The notes under the pieces: generated by a model
What the model saw: the letters and a program-made list of their open reading frames with translations, nothing else
Told to the model about the DNA's origin: nothing
The model's database searches: none
Source: Paenilisteria newyorkensis
GTDB lineage: Bacteria > Bacillota > Bacilli > Lactobacillales > Listeriaceae
Assembly: GCF_000766145.1 (NCBI RefSeq)
Contig: NZ_JNFB01000045.1
Coordinates: 62,001-126,000, forward strand
Length of the DNA stretch: 64,000 nt
Direction of reading: 5' to 3'
Made by a program: the position numbers and the translations under genes
Shown: positions 34,386-41,537 of the stretch, piece by piece
How the letters are laid out: each line of letters opens with the position of its first letter
Numbering within the stretch: the first letter of the stretch is position 1

Positions 34386-34480
34386 ATGGGTAGGACGTAA
34401 AATTCTGCTTTAAACAAATCGAGCGAAAGCGTTTGTAGTCCGCAAAATTGTTGGAATGCGAACGCTTGCCGCCGATTTAT
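34386..34480 (+). repeat. Structured element C in the rpsF leader (short relative of element E)
   Basis: GGGTAGGACGTAAAATT, AAATCGAGCGAAAGCGTTTG and GCGAACGCTTG...CGCCGATTTAT occur in the same order as at 38833-38985. The inner hairpin of element E is replaced here by a short 20-base loop. Inverted arms at 34416 and 34478 pair. Confidence 0.65.
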
Positions 34481-34489
34481 ATCGCTTAT

Positions 34490-34530
34490 GAACCAACTTC
34501 AGGGCCGCTAAGACCACAAGGAGGTGTAAA
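34490..34530 (+). promoter_or_regulatory. Possible S6:S18 ribosomal-protein binding motif before rpsF
   Basis: GAACCAACTTCAGGGCCGCTAAGACC lies just upstream of AAGGAGGTG, at positions 34491-34516. Leaders of rpsF operons in many bacteria carry an S6:S18-binding structure with a conserved CCG. The location and the CCG fit, but I could not verify the fold. Confidence 0.4.
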
Positions 34531-34533
34531 GAG

Positions 34534-34827
34534 ATGGCAAGAACATATGAAATTATGTACATTATCCGTCCAAACATTGAAGATGAGGCGAAGAAAGCTT
34601 TAGTAGAGCGCTTCGACGGCATTTTAACTGACAATGGTGCGGAGATCATCGAATCGAAGGATTGGGGTAAACGTCGTTTGGCTTATGAAATCGAAGACCA
34701 TAAAGACGGTTTGTACCAAATCACTCGTATTTCTGCTACTGCTGCGGATTCTATCAATGAATTCGACCGTTTAGCAAAAATTTCTGATGATATCATTCGT
34801 CACATGATCATTAAAGAAGAAGCTTAA
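34534..34827 (+). CDS. rpsF: Ribosomal protein bS6
   Basis: This 97-aa protein has the complete bS6 fold: [27 protein letters not shown], then [31 protein letters not shown], and a C-terminal [13 protein letters not shown]. bS6 binds bS18 and helps assemble the central domain of the 30S subunit. AAGGAGGTG precedes the ATG at ideal distance. It heads the conserved rpsF-ssb-rpsR operon and has two promoters and a structured leader. Confidence 0.98.
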   Translation: MARTYEIMYIIRPNIEDEAKKALVERFDGILTDNGAEIIESKDWGKRRLAYEIEDHKDGLYQITRISATAADSINEFDRLAKISDDIIRHMIIKEEA

Positions 34828-34886
34828 TATTCCCCGAGTCATGGCTCGGATTTTTATGAAAAAAAGAGAGGAGGTTGGTTCTACTT

Positions 34887-35447
34887 ATGATGAACCGTGT
34901 TGTATTAGTTGGTCGTCTGACAAAAGATCCTGAATTACGTTACACTCCTGCGGGCGTTGCAGTTGCGACATTTACACTTGCTGTAAACCGCAACTTTACT
35001 AACCAAGCTGGAGAACGTGAAGCAGATTTCATCAATTGTGTTGTTTGGAGAAAGCCGGCTGAAAACGTTGCGAATTTCCTTAAAAAAGGGAGTTTAGCAG
35101 GTGTTGACGGTAAGGTTCAAACGCGTAATTATGAAGGTCAAGACGGTAAGCGTGTCTATGTAACAGAAATTCTTGCTGAAAGTGTCCAATTCCTAGAACC
35201 CCGCAGTGCAAACGGTGGCGGTAATGGTGGTGGCTACAGCAATAACAATAATGATGGCGGTGGACAGCAGCAGTCGTATAGCACTAGCAATACTGGCGGC
35301 GGCTTCAACCAACAGAATGATAATAGCTACGGACAACAGAATCAACAACAACCTCAATCTCAGAGTTACCAAGCACCACGTAACGCCGATCCATTTGCTA
35401 GTGATGGCAAGCCAATCGACATTTCAGATGACGATTTGCCGTTCTAA
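34887..35447 (+). CDS. ssb: Single-stranded DNA-binding protein
   Basis: This 186-aa protein has the OB-fold at ~1-110 ([63 protein letters not shown]). A disordered Gly/Asn/Gln-rich linker follows. The acidic tip DISDDDLPF recruits replication and repair partners. It coats single-stranded DNA during replication and recombination. Two ATGs are adjacent (34887, 34890); Listeria SSB proteins start MMN, so I take the first, 11 bases after GAGGAGG. It lies between rpsF and rpsR as in all Firmicutes. Confidence 0.97.
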   Translation: MMNRVVLVGRLTKDPELRYTPAGVAVATFTLAVNRNFTNQAGEREADFINCVVWRKPAENVANFLKKGSLAGVDGKVQTRNYEGQDGKRVYVTEILAESVQFLEPRSANGGGNGGGYSNNNNDGGGQQQSYSTSNTGGGFNQQNDNSYGQQNQQQPQSQSYQAPRNADPFASDGKPIDISDDDLPF

Positions 35448-35501
35448 TAAATCGAGAAGATTACGTATGACTGGATTTTAATTTGATAGGAGGAAACTAT
35501 A

Positions 35502-35741
35502 ATGGCTGGAGGACGCAGAGGCGGACGCCGTCGGAAAAAGGTTTGTTACTTTACTTCGAACGGAATTACGCATATCGACTATAAAGATACTGAGTTACTG
35601 AAAAAATTCGTTTCCGAACGTGGAAAAATTCTTCCTCGTCGTGTAACTGGAACGAGCGCTAAATATCAACGTAAATTAACGATTGCTATCAAACGCTCAC
35701 GCCAAGTAGCATTATTACCATTTGTTGCTGAAGAGAAATAA
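35502..35741 (+). CDS. rpsR: Ribosomal protein bS18
   Basis: This 79-aa protein has a basic N-terminus ([15 protein letters not shown]) and the bS18 core ([51 protein letters not shown]). It pairs with bS6 on the 30S platform. AGGAGG is seven bases from the ATG. It ends the operon, followed by a compact terminator. A single cysteine remains, so this is the form lacking a full zinc site. Confidence 0.98.
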   Translation: MAGGRRGGRRRKKVCYFTSNGITHIDYKDTELLKKFVSERGKILPRRVTGTSAKYQRKLTIAIKRSRQVALLPFVAEEK

Positions 35742-35747
35742 AACCTG

Positions 35748-35769
35748 AACCTCCCGATTTCGGGAGGTT
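35748..35769 (+). terminator. Terminator of the rpsF-ssb-rpsR operon
   Basis: AACCTCCCGA and its complement form a perfect stem with a very small loop, followed by TTGTTTTGG, seven bases after the rpsR stop. Confidence 0.85.
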
Positions 35770-35774
35770 TTGTT

Positions 35775-35855
35775 TTGGTTGTTTGAACGAAGTGAATTAC
35801 AACCAAAATATAAGGGTGAGCGCAGCGAGCAGTTAATCCACCAGAGTTGTTCCCC
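35775..35855 (+). repeat. Structured element D1 (two GA-hairpins)
   Basis: Hairpin 1 (35775-35806) is TTGGTTGT-tt-GA-AC(gaa)GT-GA-att-ACAACCAA. Hairpin 2 (35814-35839) is GGGT-GA-GC(gca)GC-GA-gcagttaAT-CC. Element A has the same organisation with different but still complementary stems. Confidence 0.75.
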
Positions 35856-35921
35856 TGATACACCCACCAAACCTGATTGAGAGTAAAACCTCGCTAGAAG
35901 ATACACCCCAATGCAGGCCAA

Positions 35922-36002
35922 TTGGTTGTTTGAACGAAGTGAATTACAACCAAAATATAAGGGTGAGCACAGCGAGCAGTTAATCCATCAGAGTTGTTCC
36001 CC
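35922..36002 (+). repeat. Structured element D2, direct repeat of D1
   Basis: It lies 147 bases after D1 and differs at two positions over the 81-base unit. One is in the hairpin 2 loop (gca to aca) and one in the linker. Both leave the stems intact. Confidence 0.75.
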
Positions 36003-36111
36003 GATACCCCACCAATCCAAACCAACTTTTCCAACCTAATTTCCCAGCCCTACAAAAAACATACATAACAAACCCAAGCTGTACTTCCTTTTACTTATCT
36101 CGTTTAAAGCA

Positions 36112-36141
36112 TTGACGCACATACGCATTAAAGTGTATGAT
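36112..36141 (+). promoter_or_regulatory. Promoter of the amino-acid permease gene
   Basis: TTGACG, an 18-base spacer and TATGAT, 60 bases before the start codon. Confidence 0.65.
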
Positions 36142-36200
36142 AGATAGAGGATTTTAAAATACATTTTATAACAAAAAACAATAGGGAGCTATAAAAAATT

Positions 36201-37595
36201 ATGTTTTGGAAATCGTTATTAAGAAAGAAACCGTTAGAAGCACTTATTCATAATAAAAGTAATAGTATTCATTTGAAAAAAACGCTTGGCGCGATGGATT
36301 TAATTTTCCTAGGCGTCGGGGCGATTGTTGGAACTGGGATATTCATTTTACCAGGAACGATTGCGGCGCTTTATTCGGGGCCGGCAATCGTGCTATCCTT
36401 TGTCATTGCGGCGGTAGTCTGTGCGCTCGCGGCTCTTTGTTACTCTGAGTTTGCGTCGTCGGTTCCGGTTGCAGGAAGTGCCTACACGTATGGCTATGTC
36501 ATTTTTGGGGAATTTATTGCTTGGCTGCTCGGCTGGGCGCTTTTGCTGGAGTACGGTTTGGCCGTGGCATCGGTTGCAAGTGGCTGGTCATCGTATTTCA
36601 AAACGTTGCTGTCTGGATTCAACTTGCATATTCCCGATGCGATTTCGGGTGCATTTAATCCGGCGGCTGGGACTTATGTCAACATTCCGGCGATTGCGAT
36701 TGTCGCGATTATTGCGTACTTATTGACGCGCGGAATTCGTGAATCGACACGGGTCAACGCGTTCATGGTTATTTTGAAAATCAGCGTGATCCTGCTATTT
36801 ATCTTGGTTGGCGTATTCTATGTGAAACCGGATAATTGGGAGCCGTTCATGCCATTTGGATTTAGTGGCGTGCTGAACGGTGCAGCGCTAGTATTCTTCG
36901 CGTATCTCGGGTTTGACGCGGTTTCGTCGGCTGCTGAGGAAGTAAAAAATCCGCAGAAAAACATGCCGATTGGGATTATTGGGTCGCTGCTCGTGTGTAC
37001 GGTTTTGTATATCGCGGTTTCCATCGTATTGACTGGAATCGTGTCATATCAGGACTTGAACGTGGCTGATCCAGTTGCTTTTGCGCTACAAGTTATCAAT
37101 CAAAATTGGATTGCGGGAATCGTGTCGCTGGGCGCGGTTGTCGGGATGATTACGGTTATTCTCGTGATGCTTTATGGCGGAACGCGCCTGATTTATGCGA
37201 TGGGTCGTGACGGGTTGTTGCCGAAAAGCATGGCGGAAATCGATGCAAAAACAAACACGCCGATCAAAAGTACTTGGACGTACGCGATTGTTATCATGTT
37301 TTTCGCTGGTTTTGTGCCGCTGAATCGCTTGGCGGAACTGGTGAATATGGGGACGTTGTTCGCGTTCATGATGGTTTCGATTGGGATTATCTTTTTGCGT
37401 CGTAATAAATCGATTGCGACTGGCGGCTTCAAAACACCGCTATATCCGGTATTGCCGATCGTCTCCTTCTTGATGTGCCTATTCTTGATTACGAGATTAT
37501 CCGTTGAAACGTGGATTGCGTGCGGGGTTTGGTTCTTGCTAGGCTTGGTTTTATATTTCACATTTGGACGTAGGAACAGTACGTTGAATAAATAG
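36201..37595 (+). CDS. APC-family cationic amino-acid permease (YfnA/CAT type)
   Basis: This 464-aa protein has about 12 transmembrane helices. The APC signature GVGAIVGTGIFILPGTIAA lies in helix 1, GSAYTYGYVIFGEFIAWLLGWALLLEYGL in helix 3, and GFDAVSSAAEEVKNPQKNMPIGI after helix 6. This pattern is that of CAT-type permeases importing arginine, lysine or other amino acids. The substrate cannot be fixed. GGGAGC lies before the ATG. It occupies the site next to rpsR where Listeria monocytogenes has its agr region. A terminator hairpin follows. Confidence 0.9.
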   Translation: MFWKSLLRKKPLEALIHNKSNSIHLKKTLGAMDLIFLGVGAIVGTGIFILPGTIAALYSGPAIVLSFVIAAVVCALAALCYSEFASSVPVAGSAYTYGYVIFGEFIAWLLGWALLLEYGLAVASVASGWSSYFKTLLSGFNLHIPDAISGAFNPAAGTYVNIPAIAIVAIIAYLLTRGIRESTRVNAFMVILKISVILLFILVGVFYVKPDNWEPFMPFGFSGVLNGAALVFFAYLGFDAVSSAAEEVKNPQKNMPIGIIGSLLVCTVLYIAVSIVLTGIVSYQDLNVADPVAFALQVINQNWIAGIVSLGAVVGMITVILVMLYGGTRLIYAMGRDGLLPKSMAEIDAKTNTPIKSTWTYAIVIMFFAGFVPLNRLAELVNMGTLFAFMMVSIGIIFLRRNKSIATGGFKTPLYPVLPIVSFLMCLFLITRLSVETWIACGVWFLLGLVLYFTFGRRNSTLNK

Positions 37596-37599
37596 GAAA

Positions 37600-37640
37600 A
37601 AGGTACCTTAGCTACGTCGGTAGCTAGGGTATTATTTTTG
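37600..37640 (+). terminator. Terminator of the permease gene
   Basis: GGTACC-TT-AGCTA pairs with TAGCT-AG-GGTA around CGTCGG, followed by TTATTTTT. Confidence 0.65.
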
Positions 37641-37734
37641 GTCGGAGCAAAATTTTTTCGTGTTTGTAGTCTTTTTCTTCCTTTGGTACAATAGGGATAA
37701 TAAATAACGTGATATCAAAGGAGTGCGACGGCGG

Positions 37735-38736
37735 ATGGCAGATTTGGTTTTTGATAGTGGTAGAATTGTTCGTGATTTATTAGTGAACTTTCAGCAGGTG
37801 AAAAATTCGGGCGTGATGGGCGTTGATAAGCGGATTCGGTTTTTGGTGGCGCAGTTATTCACAAGTGAGCAGGAAGTGATGGATGGTCAGGCTTTCAAAG
37901 ATGCGACGACGCTTTTTAAGAAGCAATTGGGGTTTTTCAATGCGCTCGATGGGAATACGCGGGCGTCGCTTGCTGGGCTGTTATTGGTGAATGGGCAAAA
38001 TGATGAGAAGACCGTGGCGCGCGTGATTGATAATTATGAATTGCTTGTGGAAAGCGGATTCAAACGGACGAACTTTACGTATTTTGGCGCGTATTTGCTT
38101 TTGCGGACGGCGGATAAGCCGCGAAATGTGGCGGAGCGGGCGCGTAATATTTACATGGCTTTGCGGAAGCAGCATCCGTTTTTGACGGGGGCGGAGGATG
38201 TGACGTCGGCGGTTTTGATGGCGCAGCTGGATACGTCGCTTTCGGTGGAGCAGTTGACGGAAATCAATGAGTATTATTTTACTGAATTTAATCGTGCGGG
38301 ATTCCGAAGAAACGACAGTTTGCAGTTTTTGGCGGCGACTTCTACGCTGATTTATTTGGATCGTGACGCGAATCATGTGAAAAAAGTGGTGCATTTGGCG
38401 GAAGAGCTCGAGCATGCGGATGTGAAAATTAGACCGATTCATTATGTGACGCTTGGAATTTTGGCGTATGTGAGGGAAAGTGCGGAGCTGGATGCGGTGT
38501 TTTTTGATTTGCTAGAGGCGATGCGGGGGGACAGCGGTTTGCGTTGGAATCGGGAGTTCTACACGGCGATGGCGCTTAGTTTGTACACGGAGGATCAGGC
38601 GCGCAACATGACGAAAGATCAGGTCGAGAGCTTGATGGTATCGGTGCACGTGTTGATTGCAATCGAGCGAGCGGCAGCGGCCAGTGCAGCAGCGGCAGCC
38701 AGTGCGGCGGCTGCGAGTAGTGGCGGAGGTTCTTAA
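37735..38736 (+). CDS. DUF4003-family protein of unknown function
   Basis: This 333-aa soluble, all-helical protein matches the DUF4003 pattern: LFTSEQEVMDGQAFKD, FFNALDGNTRASLAGLLLVNGQ and GFKRTNFTYFGAYLLL. It contains repeated helical pairs resembling a TPR-like superhelix. The final ~25 residues are a low-complexity Ala/Ser/Gly tail (AAAASAAAAASAAAASSGGG), unusual for a core domain and probably disordered. ATG 37735 is chosen because the upstream in-frame GTG overlaps the AAAGGAG ribosome site. Function is unknown. Its coding strand is very G-rich. Structured element E follows. Confidence 0.75.
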   Translation: MADLVFDSGRIVRDLLVNFQQVKNSGVMGVDKRIRFLVAQLFTSEQEVMDGQAFKDATTLFKKQLGFFNALDGNTRASLAGLLLVNGQNDEKTVARVIDNYELLVESGFKRTNFTYFGAYLLLRTADKPRNVAERARNIYMALRKQHPFLTGAEDVTSAVLMAQLDTSLSVEQLTEINEYYFTEFNRAGFRRNDSLQFLAATSTLIYLDRDANHVKKVVHLAEELEHADVKIRPIHYVTLGILAYVRESAELDAVFFDLLEAMRGDSGLRWNREFYTAMALSLYTEDQARNMTKDQVESLMVSVHVLIAIERAAAASAAAAASAAAASSGGGS

Positions 38737-39036
38737 TTGACTTCGCCCCGAGACAGTGTAAAAATGAGAGGGTAAGTGTTTATCAAATGAAGCTGTGATA
38801 AAACTCAGAACAGGGAGAATCGCCAACCTAAAGTGGGTGGGACGTAAAATTTCGCTTAACACAAATCGAGCGAAAGCGTTTGTATTCAGGGGAGTTGGCG
38901 GAAGCCGGAAGCGGAGCATACTGGTGTATGTGAGAACCGGAAGTCTGTCAACTCCCCTGAATGCGAACGCTTGTCGCCGATTTATCTGAGGTAGGCTCCA
39001 GACTCATTTATCAAATAAGACAAAGAGGTGTTTCCA
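38737..39036. other. Intergenic region holding structured element E
   Basis: These 300 bases contain the 121-base inverted-repeat element E and flanking sequence homologous to the rpsF leader. Nothing else is apparent. Confidence 0.65.
38863..38983 (+). repeat. Structured element E: 121-base cruciform with apical GA-hairpin
   Basis: Two 35-base arms (38863-38897 and 38949-38983) are inverted repeats. The inner 14 bases (ATTCAGGGGAGTTG) are perfect and the outer part has a few mismatches. The apex is CCGG-AAGCG-GA-GCATAC(tggt)GTATGT-GA-GAA-CCGG. Sequence just upstream (GTGGGTGGGACGTAAAAT) and both outer arms match element C in the rpsF leader. It ends about 40 bases before the ribosome site of the next gene. 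Confidence 0.75.
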
Positions 39037-39954
39037 TTGAACAAAATTAATCTTGGTAACAGTGGCATGCTCGTTCCTGAAATCGCGCTTGGTTGTATGC
39101 GTATGGCCGATTTATCGAAGGACGATGCGGCAAAAATGATTAACACAGCGATGGATGCGGGGATTAATTTCTTCGATCACGCGGATATTTATGGTGGCGG
39201 AAAATCAGAGGAAGTTTTTGCGGATGCGGTGGGAATGAATCCAGCGGTACGCGAAAAAATGATTTTACAGTCGAAATGTGGCATTCGCCCAGGCATGTTC
39301 GATTTTTCGAAAGAACATATTTTAGAGTCGGTGGACGGTATTTTAAAACGTTTGCAGACGGATTATATCGACATTTTATTGCTTCACCGTCCTGATACAT
39401 TAGTGGAACCGGAAGAAGTAGCGGAGGCGTTCACAGCGCTTAAGAAAAGTGGCAAAGTGCGCGAGTTTGGTGTGAGTAACCAGAACCCGATGCAAATCGA
39501 GCTTTTGAGCAAATACGTGGAACAAAAATTGGTCGCAAATCAGCTGCAGCTCAGCATTACCAACACGGGCATGATTGACGCAGGGCTTAATGTGAACATG
39601 AAAATTGACCGCTCGATTGACCGTGATGGCAGCATTTTAGACTATTGCCGTCTGAAAGATATTACGATTCAAGCGTGGTCGCCGTTCCAATTCGGCTTTT
39701 TCGAAGGGGTTTTCCTCGATAATCCGAAATTCCCTGAGTTGAACAAAGTGATCGATCGCATTTCTGCTGAAAAAGGCATGGAAAATACGGCAATCGCGAC
39801 AGCGTGGATTTTACGTCACCCGGCGAAGATCCAAACGGTGGTAGGAACGATGAACCCTGAACGTTTGCAAGCGATTAGCGCAGCGTCAAATATTACGCTG
39901 ACACGACAAGAATGGTATGAAATCTATTTGGCAGCGGGTAATGAATTGCCTTAA
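39037..39954 (+). CDS. Aldo/keto reductase (YdhF-like, AKR11/14 group)
   Basis: This 305-aa NADPH-dependent oxidoreductase carries MINTAMDAGINFFDHADIYGGGKSEEVFADAV (catalytic D and Y), LQSKCGIRP (K) and ILLLHRPDTLVEP (H). The C-terminal IQTVVGTMNPERLQ binds the cofactor. It resembles E. coli YdhF. I take the start as TTG 39037, six bases after AAAGAGGTG; an in-frame GTG at 39028 lies inside that ribosome site. The substrate is unknown. It is single, with a terminator shared with the convergent HNH gene. Confidence 0.88.
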   Translation: MNKINLGNSGMLVPEIALGCMRMADLSKDDAAKMINTAMDAGINFFDHADIYGGGKSEEVFADAVGMNPAVREKMILQSKCGIRPGMFDFSKEHILESVDGILKRLQTDYIDILLLHRPDTLVEPEEVAEAFTALKKSGKVREFGVSNQNPMQIELLSKYVEQKLVANQLQLSITNTGMIDAGLNVNMKIDRSIDRDGSILDYCRLKDITIQAWSPFQFGFFEGVFLDNPKFPELNKVIDRISAEKGMENTAIATAWILRHPAKIQTVVGTMNPERLQAISAASNITLTRQEWYEIYLAAGNELP

Positions 39955-39965
39955 TCCGACGAATA

Positions 39966-40020
39966 AAAAAGGACACATGCATGACCACCGAATTTGAGGA
40001 GGTTTTGCATGTGTCACTTT
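39966..40020. terminator. Bidirectional terminator between aldo/keto reductase and HNH gene
   Basis: AAAAGGACACATGCA pairs with TGCATGTGTCACTTTT around a ~27-base loop that contains ACCTCC-type complementarity of its own. Confidence 0.75.
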
Positions 40021-40023
40021 TAT

Positions 40024-40767
40024 TTAACGAAATATTCTTTGCCATAGTGTCCGTTTAGCAGTAACCTCTAGCTGTTCGGCTAATAAATGCTGTGTTTTTT
40101 GAATAGCATGGCCGAGTTGTCCAAACTGGCTTTGCGATGCTTTACTCGTTTGCTTGATCTGATTTTCCATTTTGTTCAACCGAGCGTTGATAGCCACGAG
40201 TTTTTTATCTAAATTTTGAATCAAGAGGGCTGTATCGGTGATTGTTTTATTTGCTTTTTTCGTGCGGGCGTAGAAAACTTGATATTGTTGCGTGTCTTTT
40301 GGCAGGAATGGGATAACCTGTTGTCGTTTTAATTTCCGCGAATGTTGCCATCGTTGTAGTAATGTCATGTGGAGTAAGCGCTTCTGATACAGATGCAACG
40401 GGAGTGAATCTTTTGCGAAGTTACATGTCATGCAAGCGCAGACTAGGTTTGTGAACGTTGTGAGACCGTTCTCGCAAGCCGGAATGACATGATCCGCCGT
40501 ATCGCCGCGACCGCCACAATAAACGCATAGTTGCCGATCGCGCCTGCGAACCATTCGTTTAATATCTATTTCTCGGTAAAAAATATGAATCCGATCCGGC
40601 TGAATTAAGCCAGCAACGCCACCACTAATAAGCTGTTTGGCCTCGTCATAAGATATTTTACGCTTGCCTTGCTTGTTAGTATGCAGCGATATAGCCGTGA
40701 TACTTTCCTTTTTTGCCAGTAGCCTATAATCGTAAAAATAATGAACCCCATCGAAAACTGTCTTCAT
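40024..40767 (-). CDS. HNH-family nuclease
   Basis: This 247-aa protein has a zinc-braced HNH core: C81-V-Y-C84, D92-H93 in TADHVIP, N107 and C112-M-T-C115-N. It is preceded by a conserved basic stretch (REIDIKRMVRRRDRQ). The C-terminal third is basic, then a predicted coiled coil (DKKLVAINARLNKMENQIKQ). It should cut or nick DNA, but its target is unknown and no partner gene is adjacent. It could be a solitary homing-type, restriction-like or defence nuclease. The start is ATG 40767, after AGGAGG; earlier in-frame codons lack a ribosome site. Confidence 0.85.
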   Translation of the reverse strand: MKTVFDGVHYFYDYRLLAKKESITAISLHTNKQGKRKISYDEAKQLISGGVAGLIQPDRIHIFYREIDIKRMVRRRDRQLCVYCGGRGDTADHVIPACENGLTTFTNLVCACMTCNFAKDSLPLHLYQKRLLHMTLLQRWQHSRKLKRQQVIPFLPKDTQQYQVFYARTKKANKTITDTALLIQNLDKKLVAINARLNKMENQIKQTSKASQSQFGQLGHAIQKTQHLLAEQLEVTAKRTLWQRIFR

Positions 40768-40856
40768 GTCTAACCTCCTATGCAGTATGTCCATACGAGA
40801 ATTGTACAATGGATAGCTAGAAGAGTCAAAAATAGTTTTTGTAACATTTTAAACGT

Positions 40857-41402
40857 TTATAAATCGATTTTCACTGGCAAAACGGCCTTAAACAGCTTAT
40901 CCATCTGTGCCCAATCGGCGGGCGTTGTCATCTGCTGCGACCAATACATAATCGCGCCCAAATTTGCCGCATAAATATACGTCAACAGCTCAGCGGGAAT
41001 ATCATCTGAAAGCGTCAATTTATCCATATTCGCCTCGATATCCTTCTGAAATTCCGTCAAAAAAAACGAAGCCATCGTCTTGAAAAACGTATCATCATTC
41101 TTCTGCTTCTCAAGCACCAACTGCATATCCATGTATACCGTATCAAACCCAGACTGAAACGGATGATTAATCCGGTCCTTAATATCCAACGCAAAATAGT
41201 CCTGAAACTGCTCATGCAACACATACATTAACAAATCATACTTATCAAAAAAATGCTTATAAAAAGTAGTCCGGTGAATCAAAGCTTCCTTACAAATACT
41301 ATTCACCGTAACACTAGCCAGCTCCTGCGTTTCAAGCATTTGCAATAGCGTTTTATAAAGTGCATTTTTCGTTTTTCGCACACGTAAATCCGAATCGTTC
41401 AT
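40857..41402 (-). CDS. TetR/AcrR-family repressor
   Basis: This 181-aa protein has the TetR helix-turn-helix at ~10-60 (RKTKNALYKTLLQMLETQELASVTVNSICKEALIHRTTFYKHFFDKYDLL). A divergent helical ligand domain with the TetR_C_7-like ending follows. It is transcribed divergently from the MMPL exporter, with a 135-base shared control region, so it almost certainly represses that exporter and is released by an unknown ligand. AGGAG precedes the ATG. Confidence 0.92.
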   Translation of the reverse strand: MNDSDLRVRKTKNALYKTLLQMLETQELASVTVNSICKEALIHRTTFYKHFFDKYDLLMYVLHEQFQDYFALDIKDRINHPFQSGFDTVYMDMQLVLEKQKNDDTFFKTMASFFLTEFQKDIEANMDKLTLSDDIPAELLTYIYAANLGAIMYWSQQMTTPADWAQMDKLFKAVLPVKIDL

Positions 41403-41537
41403 CTACACATCTCCTAAAGTGTTGCTTAACTATACAGACCAAACAATCTGGTTCTTACATTTCATCTCGAAATCGTGTAATATACACTGTATGTCTATAA
41501 ATATATAATAGCGTGAATCGAAGGAGGAAACAACCAA
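41403..41537. promoter_or_regulatory. Divergent control region of the TetR and MMPL genes
   Basis: These 135 bases contain ACAGACCAAACAATCTGGTT, an imperfect inverted pair around 41436-41455. The AT-rich word TATACACTGTATGTCTATA follows at about 41480-41498, and either could be the TetR operator. AAGGAGG of the exporter gene closes the region. Confidence 0.5.

Larger units (their letters stand above)
34066..34533. other. Control region and leader of the rpsF operon
   Basis: The first 130 bases are spacer. Two tandem sigma-A promoters follow (34216-34244 and 34309-34336), then about 190 bases of leader RNA. The leader holds structured element C and, next to the ribosome site, a possible S6:S18 binding motif. 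Confidence 0.65.
35742..36200. other. Repeat-bearing intergenic region between rpsR and the amino-acid permease
   Basis: About 460 bases contain the operon terminator, two 81-base copies of structured element D and, near the end, a sigma-A promoter for the permease. No gene is apparent. Confidence 0.7.

Noticed and set aside
34201..34534. tRNA or other stable RNA gene in the rpsF leader
   Set aside because: There is no cloverleaf with CCA end or T-loop; the structure is explained by promoters, element C and the ribosomal leader.
40024..40809. HNH gene as part of a mobile intron or insertion element
   Set aside because: There are no inverted ends, target duplications, or intron-like structure around it.
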